Shown here in pieces: positions 13,957 through 24,258 of a DNA stretch of 43,250 nucleotides (position 1 is its first letter; every line of letters starts with the position of its first letter). The notes beneath the pieces were generated by a model. That model made no database searches, was not told the origin of the DNA, and saw only the letters and a program-made list of their open reading frames with translations. Source of the DNA: JARYLZ01 sp964388275 (lineage in GTDB: Bacteria > Bacteroidota > Ignavibacteria > SZUA-365); contig CAYLZD010000032.1 in NCBI GenBank assembly GCA_964388275.1, positions 1-43,250 of the forward strand, in the 5' to 3' direction. The position numbers were made by a program, and so were the translations under genes.

Positions 13957-16845
13957 ATGAAGCGCAGGCTTTACTTATTTCTCACGGCAGGGGCCGTACT
14001 GGCGTTGAGCTCATCGTCGCCCGCACAGGACTTCGTCACTGTACGCCGAATATCGGATTGCTGCTTTTCCCTGACCGTGCTGAACAGGAACGCCGACCGG
14101 AAGCCGATAAACGAGTTGGCGGTCAAATGTTCCCCGTCGGTGAGAATATTGACGAACGGCGTTGCTCCGCCGGGATGGTCGCTCCAGTATCTGGCGCCGC
14201 AATCCGCGCGCTTCACCGCGTCGATGGTGTCCATCCCCGCCGGCGGTCTGCTGAGCGGATTCCAATTGTGCTTTCTTGCGCTGGAAAACAATTTCCGCAT
14301 CGACTGGATCACCTTGCGCAACAACGATCTTCTGACTTCGGGTTTCACCGAGGTCAGCTGCCGCGATACGGACTCCCTGGATGTGCTGAGAAATCCTTCA
14401 TCGGATGGATGTTGCCACCTGTTGACACTGCGCAATCGAAACAACGAGTTGAAACCGATAAACGTTCTCACTCTCGACTTGCTGACCCCTGGTTACATCG
14501 TTTCGAATTTCACCTGGCCGGCGGCATGGCGGGCTACGACGGCCGGCGCCGGCAGCTTTCGTTTTGAAAGCTCCTCGTCGCCTTTGGTTGCAGGCGGAAA
14601 CCTGCCCGGTTTCGCTTTCTGCTTGCTTCCTTCCACGGGTCCCGCGGATTCCGTGGAATTCGAATGGACAACACGAGACGGGAACACCGTGCTGACGCGT
14701 GACACCATGGTTTTACGCTGCGAAGACATACGGCGCTGCGACATTCTCTTCGCGGCCGCCGATTCCGCGGCCACTTGCTGCTACGACCTGACGCTCCTGA
14801 ACAATCATGCTCCCGAATCGCGTCTGGATGAATTGCGTTTGAAAATGCTGACTCCGGGAGCTCGCTTCTCGAACATCGCCTCCACCGTCTGGCCCGTGCT
14901 CGAATCGAGCGCGTCCAGCGCCAGGATCGGGAGCACAACGATTCCACTCGAGAGCCGCGCTGTGCTCGCGGGCATGAAATTGTGCGTGGAGAATGCTCCG
15001 TCGAAAACTGATCCGCTTCAAGTTCTGTGGGAAACGTGGCGCAGCGGCAAGCCCATCTGTTCGGATACACTGCAACTCGAATGCGCTCCTCCCGTCGTGC
15101 CCGCGTGTGATTCCATATTTCATTCTGTGGTCAAGGATTGCGATCTACGCTTCGGTTTCCGCAACACGCATGTCCCCACCGGAGTGTTGAACGGTTTTCG
15201 CGTGCGCACGCTGACGCCCGGCGCCATTCTGGAAAACGCGATGCCGCCGGCCGCGTGGACTGTCCAGTCCCGCACTCCGACCGCCGTGGTCTGGCGGTCC
15301 AATACGGATGTCAACAACAAAGTGCTGATAGTCGGTTTCACTTTGTCTCTTCAGCCCGCCGGGTCGGGCACGCAGACGCTGCTCGAGCTCTGCACGATGT
15401 TGAACGGGAATTTGGTTTGCTGCGACACCGTCGCGATATCCTGCACGCCGCAGGTACGCTGCGATTCTCTGCTTCTGGAGCCCGGCGCCGGCGCCTGCGG
15501 ATGGTCGCTCGGTTTCGTCAACCTTCACAGGCCTTTCTCGCCGGTCGGCGGCTTCCGAGTTTCCCTGACGACTCCCGGAGCCACCATCACCAACGCGGTG
15601 CCGCCGGCGGGTTGGATCATCTCGGAGCAGACCGAAGCGGCGGTACATTTCACAGACACGGCCGCGGCTGTCCCAGTCAACGACACGCAGCGGGGTTTCG
15701 AATTGACATTTCTTCCCGCCGTGAGCAATCCGCTGGTAGAATTCGACTGGTGCAGCACGGACGGCGGCGCGGACATCTGTTGCGGCATCGCATCCGTGCA
15801 ATGCGAGCCGCCGGCGCCTCGCTGCGACTCGCTGATATTGCGCCCCACGGAGGAGGACTGCTCCTTCGACGCGGGATTTTCGAACCTGCACACTCCCGTG
15901 TCGCCCGTAAATGGCTTTTCAGTCGATGTGGCTACACCCGGGGCTGCGATTTCCAGCGCCTCTGCCGCGCCGGGGTGGATTACAGAAGACGCGGATGCCC
16001 GTCGCGTGGTATTCCGCGATACAGGCGCCGGCATCGCGCACGCCGATACGAGGACCGGTTTCCTGCTGTCACTCATCCCCTCGGCGTCCGGGAGCAGCAT
16101 ACGCCTCGTGTGGAGGACAATGCTGGATTCCACGGCGCTTTGCGCCGACACCGTTCTGGTCGAGTGCGAAACCGCTGAACGCAGCATGGATACCGTGTCG
16201 GTGCTGCCGGATCCGGAGCGCCCGTGTTGCTCGGAATTCCGACTGCACAACCGGCACACGCCCGCCTCGATCATAAACCGTTTCGACGTCAGGGTGTTGA
16301 CGCCGGACGTTCTGCTGTTTGCGTCGCAGGTGAGTCCTCCGGCAGGATGGACTCACGCCTCGACCACGACCGACGTTCGTTTCAGCACCGTGTCGGCGGG
16401 TCTTTCCTACGGCTCGATTCTCGAGGGCTGTGAGATCTGCTTCGACAATTCCGCGACCGGACACGATCCTTTCGAAGTCGGGTGGGAGGCCTATTCCGGA
16501 ATCACGATGACGAGTTCGGACACGATCAGACTGGAATGCGACAGAACCCTCTTCGTCGAACGATCGGCAGGCGCGGCGCCGTCGGCGTTCGCTTTGAGAC
16601 AGAACTATCCGAATCCGCTGCGCAAGCGCACGCGCGTCGAGTTCGACGTCCCTTCGGCGGGCATTGTGCGTCTTTCGCTGCTCGATGCTTCAGGACGCCT
16701 GGTGCGGACTCTGGCCGAGGGGACTTTCGACGCCGGCGTTTTCGGTCTGGATGTCGATGCGTCGCGTCTTCCCGCCGGGATATACTTTTATTGCCTTGAG
16801 TTCCGGAATCAACGCATCACGCGCGCAATGACGGTCCTTCCCTGA
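13957..16845 (+). CDS. T9SS-secreted protein with seven Cys-containing repeats
   Basis: A 962-residue secreted protein. The signal peptide covers residues 1-23 (cut near SPAQ-DF). Seven repeats of about 115-125 residues follow. Each opens with a Cys or Cys-Cys segment, then a block like LxNxHxPxxxxNxFxVxxLTPGA, then PPxGW, and closes with a DTxxLxC strand; repeats start near genomic 14020, 14380, 14728, 15106, 15460, 15820 and 16186. The Cys pattern suggests disulfide-stabilised beta domains. The C-terminus (about 875-962) is a T9SS type A sorting domain with FALRQNYPNP, followed by LLDASGRLVRTL and LPAGIYFY, which directs outer-membrane passage and surface anchoring or release. ATG 13957 is chosen for the signal peptide and TTGGAG upstream; an in-frame ATG at 13888 adds non-signal sequence. 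No enzymatic motif is seen; adhesin or structural role is a guess. Confidence 0.88.
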   Translation: MKRRLYLFLTAGAVLALSSSSPAQDFVTVRRISDCCFSLTVLNRNADRKPINELAVKCSPSVRILTNGVAPPGWSLQYLAPQSARFTASMVSIPAGGLLSGFQLCFLALENNFRIDWITLRNNDLLTSGFTEVSCRDTDSLDVLRNPSSDGCCHLLTLRNRNNELKPINVLTLDLLTPGYIVSNFTWPAAWRATTAGAGSFRFESSSSPLVAGGNLPGFAFCLLPSTGPADSVEFEWTTRDGNTVLTRDTMVLRCEDIRRCDILFAAADSAATCCYDLTLLNNHAPESRLDELRLKMLTPGARFSNIASTVWPVLESSASSARIGSTTIPLESRAVLAGMKLCVENAPSKTDPLQVLWETWRSGKPICSDTLQLECAPPVVPACDSIFHSVVKDCDLRFGFRNTHVPTGVLNGFRVRTLTPGAILENAMPPAAWTVQSRTPTAVVWRSNTDVNNKVLIVGFTLSLQPAGSGTQTLLELCTMLNGNLVCCDTVAISCTPQVRCDSLLLEPGAGACGWSLGFVNLHRPFSPVGGFRVSLTTPGATITNAVPPAGWIISEQTEAAVHFTDTAAAVPVNDTQRGFELTFLPAVSNPLVEFDWCSTDGGADICCGIASVQCEPPAPRCDSLILRPTEEDCSFDAGFSNLHTPVSPVNGFSVDVATPGAAISSASAAPGWITEDADARRVVFRDTGAGIAHADTRTGFLLSLIPSASGSSIRLVWRTMLDSTALCADTVLVECETAERSMDTVSVLPDPERPCCSEFRLHNRHTPASIINRFDVRVLTPDVLLFASQVSPPAGWTHASTTTDVRFSTVSAGLSYGSILEGCEICFDNSATGHDPFEVGWEAYSGITMTSSDTIRLECDRTLFVERSAGAAPSAFALRQNYPNPLRKRTRVEFDVPSAGIVRLSLLDASGRLVRTLAEGTFDAGVFGLDVDASRLPAGIYFYCLEFRNQRITRAMTVLP

Positions 16846-16884
16846 CCGGTACAACGAAAAGCCGATTTTATTCGGGAGAGTTGC

Positions 16885-18744
<1,860 letters not shown>

Positions 18745-18797
18745 AGACGCGCGCTGTGTAAACGCTGGGCGATTTGTCGGATGCGCCGGATTGCCGG

Positions 18798-20813
18798 TTA
18801 TCGCGACGGCCGGTCGACAATGCGGAAAGGCTTCGCGGCGATCGAATCGCCGGAACCCAGAAGCAGGATGTACAAACCCGAGGGAAGTTCGCCGGTGTTC
18901 ACTTCGAAAATGTTTTCACCCGCTGGAAGAGACCGCTCGAATATCCGAAGCGCCGGCCGGCCAAGCATATCGACGGCGTCGGCCGTGAATATGCGTCCGT
19001 CCAGAAACCTGGGAACCAGAGCGCGCGCCGTCAGCTGCCCTTCGCCGCGCGTCAGCGGGTCGGGCGATGCCGCAAGGGACAAGCGGCCGTCGCGTCTGGA
19101 GAGCAGCGGCTCGCAGTAACCGTCGAGGAGAACGGACGCCGGACGCCGCGCCGTGTCGGCCGGACAGCACAACTGCCACAGGCGGGCGCTGTCGCAGCGC
19201 ACAGTCAGAGCAGTGACGTTTCCTCCGGGCTTGATATTCAGGCGGAGGTATAAAAGCGTTCCCACGGAGCGCAACGGCATGACAGGAGACTGCGCCGAAA
19301 TCCGGTATGAGGACGTCCCGGCCGGCTCGCCTCGCAAGGCGTCGCGCGGCAGCACCACGCCTTCGATCATCTCCGCGACTTCAACTCCTTCCGGCAGGGA
19401 GATCAAAGCATCGAGCATCAGGGGCGCGCCCTCCGAGATGCCGCCGGTCGCGCGCAAGGGCAGGACCACTTCATCGTATCTGCTGATAACCGTCAGCGAA
19501 TCGAATTCGAGAGCAAGCGGCTTCAGGCATTGGCATATGGAGACGGAGTCCTCGGAGACGATGAATCGGACAGGGCAGCCGTCCAGCACGATGTCCTCGA
19601 TTCCGATGCGAACCCTGCGGCTGGAATCCGCCGGCAGGCCCTGCAGCGGAAATCCGATGAGCCGTCCGGAACCCGGCACGGGGATTATACGCGAGAAGAT
19701 GAAGCGCAGACGGCCGGTTCCGACCTTGACCATGTCGACCACCTGGTTCTGCGCCGCGGTTCCCAGAGTGAAGGGCAGGCGCGGCGTCACGTCCACCAGG
19801 TCCTCGTCGAAAACCAGCGTGAAAGACAACGTCAATTCGAGCAAGGGAGACGGCGGCGGTTCGCATGATATCCAGCCCATACCGCTTTCCAAAGGGAACA
19901 GGGCATCGGGCGCTTCGACGGAGAGGCGCATAGTGTCAGGCCGTGACGGACTCACGAACGATGCCTGCGCGCGTGCGCTGTCGCCGCCGACCAGCACGGC
20001 GACGTCAATCGATCTCAGCGTGTCGACGCAATTTTCCGAGTAGTACTCTATGCGGCAGCATTTCTCGGTTATATCGGCCGCGATTTTTTCGTAAACCGCC
20101 GGCAACTCGCTCGGCCGCACCACCGAAAAAAAGTCGCCTCCCGTCGCGATCGCCATGTTGCGCATGACGAGCTGGTTCTCGTCAGAGATGCCGAAGGCGA
20201 TAGTGTACAGGCGGGCATCGAGTTGCCGCGCGCGCGCGATTACGGCGGAGTCTGTGGCTTCGCTGAGGTTGTCCTCGCCGTCGGTGATTATCACCGCCAC
20301 CCTGTTGCCGGCGCGCAAGGCGAGGCTGTCCAAAGCCAGCATGGAAGCGTCGAAAAGCGGCGTTCCGCCTTCGGCGTAAAGTCCGGCCAGCGCCGATTTG
20401 AGAAGATTGCGATCGATCGTGAAATTCTCCAGCATCTGCACGTTCCGGCCGAAGGTCACGACGGCGCATTCATCGAGCGGATCGAGACTGTCCACAAGTC
20501 GGCCCGCCGCTTCTATGAGTTTTGTCATAACGGGGGACATGGAACCGCTGTTGTCGAGCACGAGAGCTACCGAGTTGAATGCGAGCGGATCGGGACAGCG
20601 GGCTGTGACAGGATAACGGATTCCGTTTTCTCTCAATCTGAAAGCGTCCGCCTCGAGTCCGCGCAGAAGCACTCCTTCCTGTTCGGCGCAGACCGTGACC
20701 TTGATGCGGGGCAGGCCGGAGAAGTCCACATCGGATACCGAGACAGACAGATTCTGGGCGGATGCCGCACAGAATGCCTGCAGGAGTATTGCGGTATACA
20801 GGAAACGGTTCAT
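18798..20813 (-). CDS. Secreted von Willebrand factor A domain protein with T9SS sorting domain
   Basis: A 671-residue exported protein. The signal peptide covers about residues 1-19 (MNRFLYTAILLQAFCAASA). The VWA domain (about 77-250) carries a complete MIDAS: DNSGSMS (Asp-x-Ser-x-Ser), the Thr of GGTPLFDA, and the Asp of ITDGEDN, so divalent metal-dependent ligand binding is likely. The middle region (about 260-560) looks like tandem beta-sandwich domains. The C-terminal 80-90 residues, with RIFTADAVDMLGRPALRI and LPSGLYILLL, have the character of a T9SS type A sorting domain. It converges on cstA and is divergent from the DUF1349 gene at 21034. ATG 20813 is selected because it starts the signal peptide. 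Probable surface or released adhesion protein; ligand unknown. Confidence 0.88.
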   Translation of the reverse strand: MNRFLYTAILLQAFCAASAQNLSVSVSDVDFSGLPRIKVTVCAEQEGVLLRGLEADAFRLRENGIRYPVTARCPDPLAFNSVALVLDNSGSMSPVMTKLIEAAGRLVDSLDPLDECAVVTFGRNVQMLENFTIDRNLLKSALAGLYAEGGTPLFDASMLALDSLALRAGNRVAVIITDGEDNLSEATDSAVIARARQLDARLYTIAFGISDENQLVMRNMAIATGGDFFSVVRPSELPAVYEKIAADITEKCCRIEYYSENCVDTLRSIDVAVLVGGDSARAQASFVSPSRPDTMRLSVEAPDALFPLESGMGWISCEPPPSPLLELTLSFTLVFDEDLVDVTPRLPFTLGTAAQNQVVDMVKVGTGRLRFIFSRIIPVPGSGRLIGFPLQGLPADSSRRVRIGIEDIVLDGCPVRFIVSEDSVSICQCLKPLALEFDSLTVISRYDEVVLPLRATGGISEGAPLMLDALISLPEGVEVAEMIEGVVLPRDALRGEPAGTSSYRISAQSPVMPLRSVGTLLYLRLNIKPGGNVTALTVRCDSARLWQLCCPADTARRPASVLLDGYCEPLLSRRDGRLSLAASPDPLTRGEGQLTARALVPRFLDGRIFTADAVDMLGRPALRIFERSLPAGENIFEVNTGELPSGLYILLLGSGDSIAAKPFRIVDRPSR

Positions 20814-21033
20814 TGTTGGAAATGCGCGCCGCAACGACGGCATGGCTGCTTACGCTCAAGTCTATGCTATTTTGCGACTCAGAGCAAGTGAAAAAGGCGC
20901 ACATCCGGGCGGAGGCAGCGGCACTTGCCGGAAGCGGAAATTCTGATCATTTTCGGATGAACATCCTTCAGCGGGCGGCGTTTCCGAATCGCGGCCCGTT
21001 CACCGGCAAGGAAACGAAATCAAGGAGGCGACA
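20814..21033. other. Divergent intergenic region
   Basis: This stretch separates the VWA gene (minus) from the DUF1349-like gene (plus) and must contain both promoters, but no element is convincing. A perfect AAGGAGG Shine-Dalgarno sequence lies at its right end, about 7 nt before ATG 21034. Confidence 0.5.
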
Positions 21034-21984
21034 ATGTCACGTTCAATATCAGCGATGCTACTCTTATTTCTGGCTATTCCTCTGTGCAGGGCCGCCGGGC
21101 AAGGATTCGACGATGAGTTCAATGGTTTCGCGTTGAATCCCGGTTGGACCTGGCTCAATCCCACGCCGCCTTACTGGCAGCTTACAGGCGAAGCCATGCG
21201 CATCATCACGCTGAAGGGCGCGCTCAACGGGCCTAATCACAACGACGTCAAGAACATCCTTCTGCAACCGGCGCCGAGCGGGGATTTCAGGATGGACACG
21301 CGTCTGATTTTTTCCCCGGATTCCATCTATCACAACGCCGGTCTCATATACATGCTGGATGAGGACAATTACGTGCGGGTATCGCGAGGGATGTGGAACA
21401 ACGTGAACGGTATCTGGCTCGAGTGGGAGTTGAACGCTCTGACGGATTTCAAGTTCATCGACAGCATGTATCTCGACACGTTGCACCTTCGCATGAGCCG
21501 AGTGAACGGATACACGTTTCGCGGCGCGTACAGTCTGGACGGAAGCAGCTGGATTTACTTCGGCGAGACGACGGTTCCCTTCCAGTCGACGGAGGCCAGG
21601 ATAGGCCTGCAGGCCGCCAACGGGCAGGGTGTGCTGGCAACCAGCATGCTGATCCCGGCGGATTTCGACTATTTCCGCCTTATTATCGGTGATGCTGGCA
21701 AAGGCCCGTTAGTCGTAGGAGATTCGCCGTCACTGCTCGGGACTTTTCCGAGCCCGGCTTTTTCGGGCGCCTTGCTCGGAGTCTCGTACGCGCTGCCCGG
21801 GAACGGCGTCAGGAGAATCATGCTGACCGATCTACTGGGACGAACGGTGCGCCTGCACGAAAGCGTCGAAGAAGCGGGAGTCCATGAATATCACCTTCCG
21901 CTGGAGGAGATAAATTCCGGCGCTTATCTGCTCACCGTCGAGTTCAACGGTATGCGATCAGCGCGGATGCTGACCGTAAGATAA
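21034..21984 (+). CDS. Secreted DUF1349-like (concanavalin-fold) protein with T9SS sorting domain
   Basis: A 316-residue secreted protein. The signal peptide (about 1-20) precedes a jelly-roll domain (about 25-225) resembling DUF1349/laminin-G-like sugar-binding folds: DDEFNGFALNPGWTW, then YWQLTGEAMRIIT, LIFSPDSIYHNAGLIYMLDEDNYVR, and SLDGSSWIYFGETTV. Such domains often bind or hydrolyse beta-xylosides and other glycans, but no catalytic acid can be singled out. The C-terminal about 85 residues (LLGTFPSPAFSG, then LTDLLGRTVRLHES and INSGAYLLTVEF) form a T9SS-type sorting domain with a degenerate NYPNP element. An AAGGAGG ribosome-binding site directly upstream fixes the start. It stands alone between a divergent VWA gene and a convergent NifU-domain gene. 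Confidence 0.85.
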   Translation: MSRSISAMLLLFLAIPLCRAAGQGFDDEFNGFALNPGWTWLNPTPPYWQLTGEAMRIITLKGALNGPNHNDVKNILLQPAPSGDFRMDTRLIFSPDSIYHNAGLIYMLDEDNYVRVSRGMWNNVNGIWLEWELNALTDFKFIDSMYLDTLHLRMSRVNGYTFRGAYSLDGSSWIYFGETTVPFQSTEARIGLQAANGQGVLATSMLIPADFDYFRLIIGDAGKGPLVVGDSPSLLGTFPSPAFSGALLGVSYALPGNGVRRIMLTDLLGRTVRLHESVEEAGVHEYHLPLEEINSGAYLLTVEFNGMRSARMLTVR

Positions 21985-22001
21985 CGCCCGCGGTCCGGGC
22001 G
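21985..22001. other. GC-rich hairpin between convergent genes
   Basis: CGCCCG (21985-21990), loop CGGTC, CGGGCG (21996-22001), starting directly after the stop codon at 21984. No T-run follows on either strand, so a terminator role is possible but weakly supported. Confidence 0.4.
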
Positions 22002-22023
22002 ACGGACCTTTCCCGGGGGAGTT

Positions 22024-22287
22024 TCAGTGCGAGAACATGGCCCCGAAACCAGCCATTTCCACGCTTGCAATTTCCGGGAAACGTCTTTTCAGAATGCGTT
22101 CAACGCCGCCTTTAAGAGTGATGGCGGCTGACGGACAACTGCCGCAAGCGCCGGAGAGCTCCACGTACACGACGGAGTCTTTGATTTCAACATATCGAAT
22201 TCTGCCGCCGTCCATTTCGATGTAAGGGCGGATCTCCTTTTCTATAACTTCTTCGATTTTCTGTTCCAGTGTCTGCTGATCGCTCAT
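22024..22287 (-). CDS. Small NifU C-terminal-domain Fe-S cluster protein
   Basis: An 87-residue stand-alone NifU-like (Nfu) domain, which carries or delivers Fe-S clusters to client proteins in the cytoplasm. The diagnostic CxxC is Cys48-Gly-Ser-Cys51 within ELSGACGSCPSAAITLKGGV; the preceding DGGRIRYVEI stretch is also typical. No N-terminal IscU-like or A-type domain is attached, as in many Bacteroidota single-domain Nfu proteins. A GGAG ribosome-binding site lies at good spacing upstream of ATG 22287. It is not in an obvious operon. The nearby oxygen-independent HemN needs a 4Fe-4S cluster, but a specific link is only inference. Confidence 0.93.
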   Translation of the reverse strand: MSDQQTLEQKIEEVIEKEIRPYIEMDGGRIRYVEIKDSVVYVELSGACGSCPSAAITLKGGVERILKRRFPEIASVEMAGFGAMFSH

Positions 22288-22613
22288 TGCGTCTCCATCG
22301 GTGTATTGAATTGCCGGTACAATATACGATCAGGCCGGTCTTATTAAAAACGCGCCCTCATCGGCGCAGCGCCGGAGCCCCGCATACTGTTTTCCGGCCA
22401 TGCCGCAGCGGACCCCCGGCAGAGGATATATGCGAACATTTTCATTAAGTTTCCTCATTCTATGAGCATCGAGCACTTTGCGATTTCGCCCATGAGAAAC
22501 ACGCCCGACATGGTATCGTGCTCCGCCGGCGGTGAAGCGGATACGCTGATGCCGGAGAGCGGCGCGCGATGCGCATATTCGATTTCCGTACATTCCGAGA
22601 CACGCGGAGTCGT
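22288..22613. other. Divergent spacer between nfu-like and GT-C-like genes
   Basis: About 325 nt. No promoter or terminator is convincing. It contains one short plus-strand open frame (22462-22617) described separately. Confidence 0.5.
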
Positions 22614-22617
22614 ATGA
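22462..22617 (+). CDS. Possible 51-residue small protein overlapping the next gene
   Basis: ATG 22462 opens a 51-residue frame whose TGA (22615-22617) overlaps the ATG of the downstream membrane protein as ATGA, an arrangement typical of translational coupling. The peptide resembles no protein I know, has no membrane segment and no clear ribosome-binding site. It may equally be chance. Confidence 0.2.
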   Translation: MSIEHFAISPMRNTPDMVSCSAGGEADTLMPESGARCAYSISVHSETRGVV

Positions 22618-24206
22618 TCGACAGCTGGAAGGGCATAATGGCGCCGCTCGCGATCGTATTGGGCGCATACTTGCTTGCGCTGGCGATTGGAGGATATGCG
22701 GTATTGCGAGAGACGGAGGGGCGGCCCGTATGCGCCCTGGACGACGCTTACATACACATGGCGATGGCGAAGAACCTCTCGCAGCACGGCGTCTACGGTG
22801 TGACGAAGCATCGCTTCAGTTCGGCGAGCTCATCGCCGTTATGGGTTCTGCTGCTGACTTTCTCATTTACGACCGTCGGAGTCAGTGACTGGCTGCCCCT
22901 GCTGCTCGCGGCCGCCTTTGGGGCGGGAATTTTGCTTGCATCCGACCTTCTGCTCAGACGGTTCCGGCGAGCGCCCTGGGAGCGCGTCCTGATCGGACTG
23001 GCCCTGATTTTTCTGACGCCCATGCTTCCGCTCGTCACGTCGGGCATGGAACATGCCATGCACGGAATGCTTGTCGTACTTCTGCTGTACATGCTTTCGA
23101 AGGTTTTTGCATCCCGGAGAGCGAATGCCCGAGAAACGGCGCTCCTCTGCGCCGCGGCATTATTCGCGACAGCCGCCCGGTATGAAACGGTGTTTATGGC
23201 AATCCCGGCATGCGCGTTGCTTCTGATTGGAAAGCGGCCCACGCTGTCCCTGGCGCTCGCTCTCAGCGCGGCCGCTCCCATCGCCGTTCATGCCGCGATA
23301 TCCGTCTCGCATGGCGGGCACGCGCTGCCCAACACCCTTCTCAGCAGAGGGGCGTATCCGATTATTTTACATGAGGCCGCCGCCGGCGTCCTTCTGGAGC
23401 GGAGCGGATTTTCGAGAATCTTCCAACCGAGCCACATCCATTTTGCCTGCCTGATGGCGGGGCTGGCCGCTGCCATATTCGTGTCGGCGAGGCGGCACAT
23501 GCCTGAGTTCCCTCTGACGGTGATAATCGCGTCGGCGGCGGTGCTGCATCTCCTGTTCGCCGAACTCGGATGGTTTTACAGGTATGAGGCGTATCTGCTC
23601 GAAGCGGGAATAGCGCTGTGCGGGAGCGTCTATATCAATCTCATCCGGAATCCGAAGAAACGTCCGATTCTGTCGGCAGTCTTGATCACATGCGCCGCCG
23701 CATTGCTCGCCTGGCCGATGGCCGAGCGCGGCGCGAAAGCCCTGTACAAGCTCGCGCCGACCGCGCGTAGGATATACGCCGGTCATTATCAGCTCGGACA
23801 ATTCCTTGCAAAGGCCTACCCGGGCGGACTGCGCGTCGCCATGACCGACATCGGCGCGGCCTGCTTTTACGGGGATACGGATCTTCTGGACCTGACCGGT
23901 CTTGCCGACTACGAAGTCCTGAAAGCCCAGCTTTCGGGCGCCTTCGATCCGGCATTCCTGCGCGGCCTCTACGCGAAGCGAAACACAGATCTAGTGATTC
24001 AATACACGGACGAAGGAGGCGGATGGCGATCTTATGCGGACGGCATGTATCCCGCCGGCGTCATGAAAATCACATACAGCGGCGGCAGAATACGCCGATT
24101 CGTCTTTCATGCCGGCGCGTCGGTCTTTGCAGCCCGGAACCTGGAGTTGCTGAAAGCATTCGAGAGCTATCTGCCGCCCGAGACCGTCATCGAGGCGTCC
24201 CCGTGA
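22614..24206 (+). CDS. Polytopic GT-C-like membrane glycosyltransferase
   Basis: A 530-residue integral membrane protein with about ten hydrophobic spans. The first extracytoplasmic loop has a DDAYIHMAMAKNL motif (Asp-Asp near residues 43-44), followed by SSASSSPLWVLLL, as in GT-C fold transferases that use polyprenyl-phosphate sugars. The C-terminal 130 residues form a soluble domain with YGDTDLLDLTGL. The same two signatures recur in the protein encoded at 38965-40977, so they are paralogues. ATG 22614 has GGAG five nucleotides upstream and begins just before the first membrane helix; ATG 22569 is an alternative. A second GT-C-like gene follows 52 nt later, suggesting co-expression. Acceptor (lipid, glycan or protein) unknown. 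Confidence 0.75.
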   Translation: MIDSWKGIMAPLAIVLGAYLLALAIGGYAVLRETEGRPVCALDDAYIHMAMAKNLSQHGVYGVTKHRFSSASSSPLWVLLLTFSFTTVGVSDWLPLLLAAAFGAGILLASDLLLRRFRRAPWERVLIGLALIFLTPMLPLVTSGMEHAMHGMLVVLLLYMLSKVFASRRANARETALLCAAALFATAARYETVFMAIPACALLLIGKRPTLSLALALSAAAPIAVHAAISVSHGGHALPNTLLSRGAYPIILHEAAAGVLLERSGFSRIFQPSHIHFACLMAGLAAAIFVSARRHMPEFPLTVIIASAAVLHLLFAELGWFYRYEAYLLEAGIALCGSVYINLIRNPKKRPILSAVLITCAAALLAWPMAERGAKALYKLAPTARRIYAGHYQLGQFLAKAYPGGLRVAMTDIGAACFYGDTDLLDLTGLADYEVLKAQLSGAFDPAFLRGLYAKRNTDLVIQYTDEGGGWRSYADGMYPAGVMKITYSGGRIRRFVFHAGASVFAARNLELLKAFESYLPPETVIEASP

Positions 24207-24258
24207 GAGATTCCTCGATGACGTTTTCAGGGAGCAGAAGCCCGGCGAGGTATCGGCC

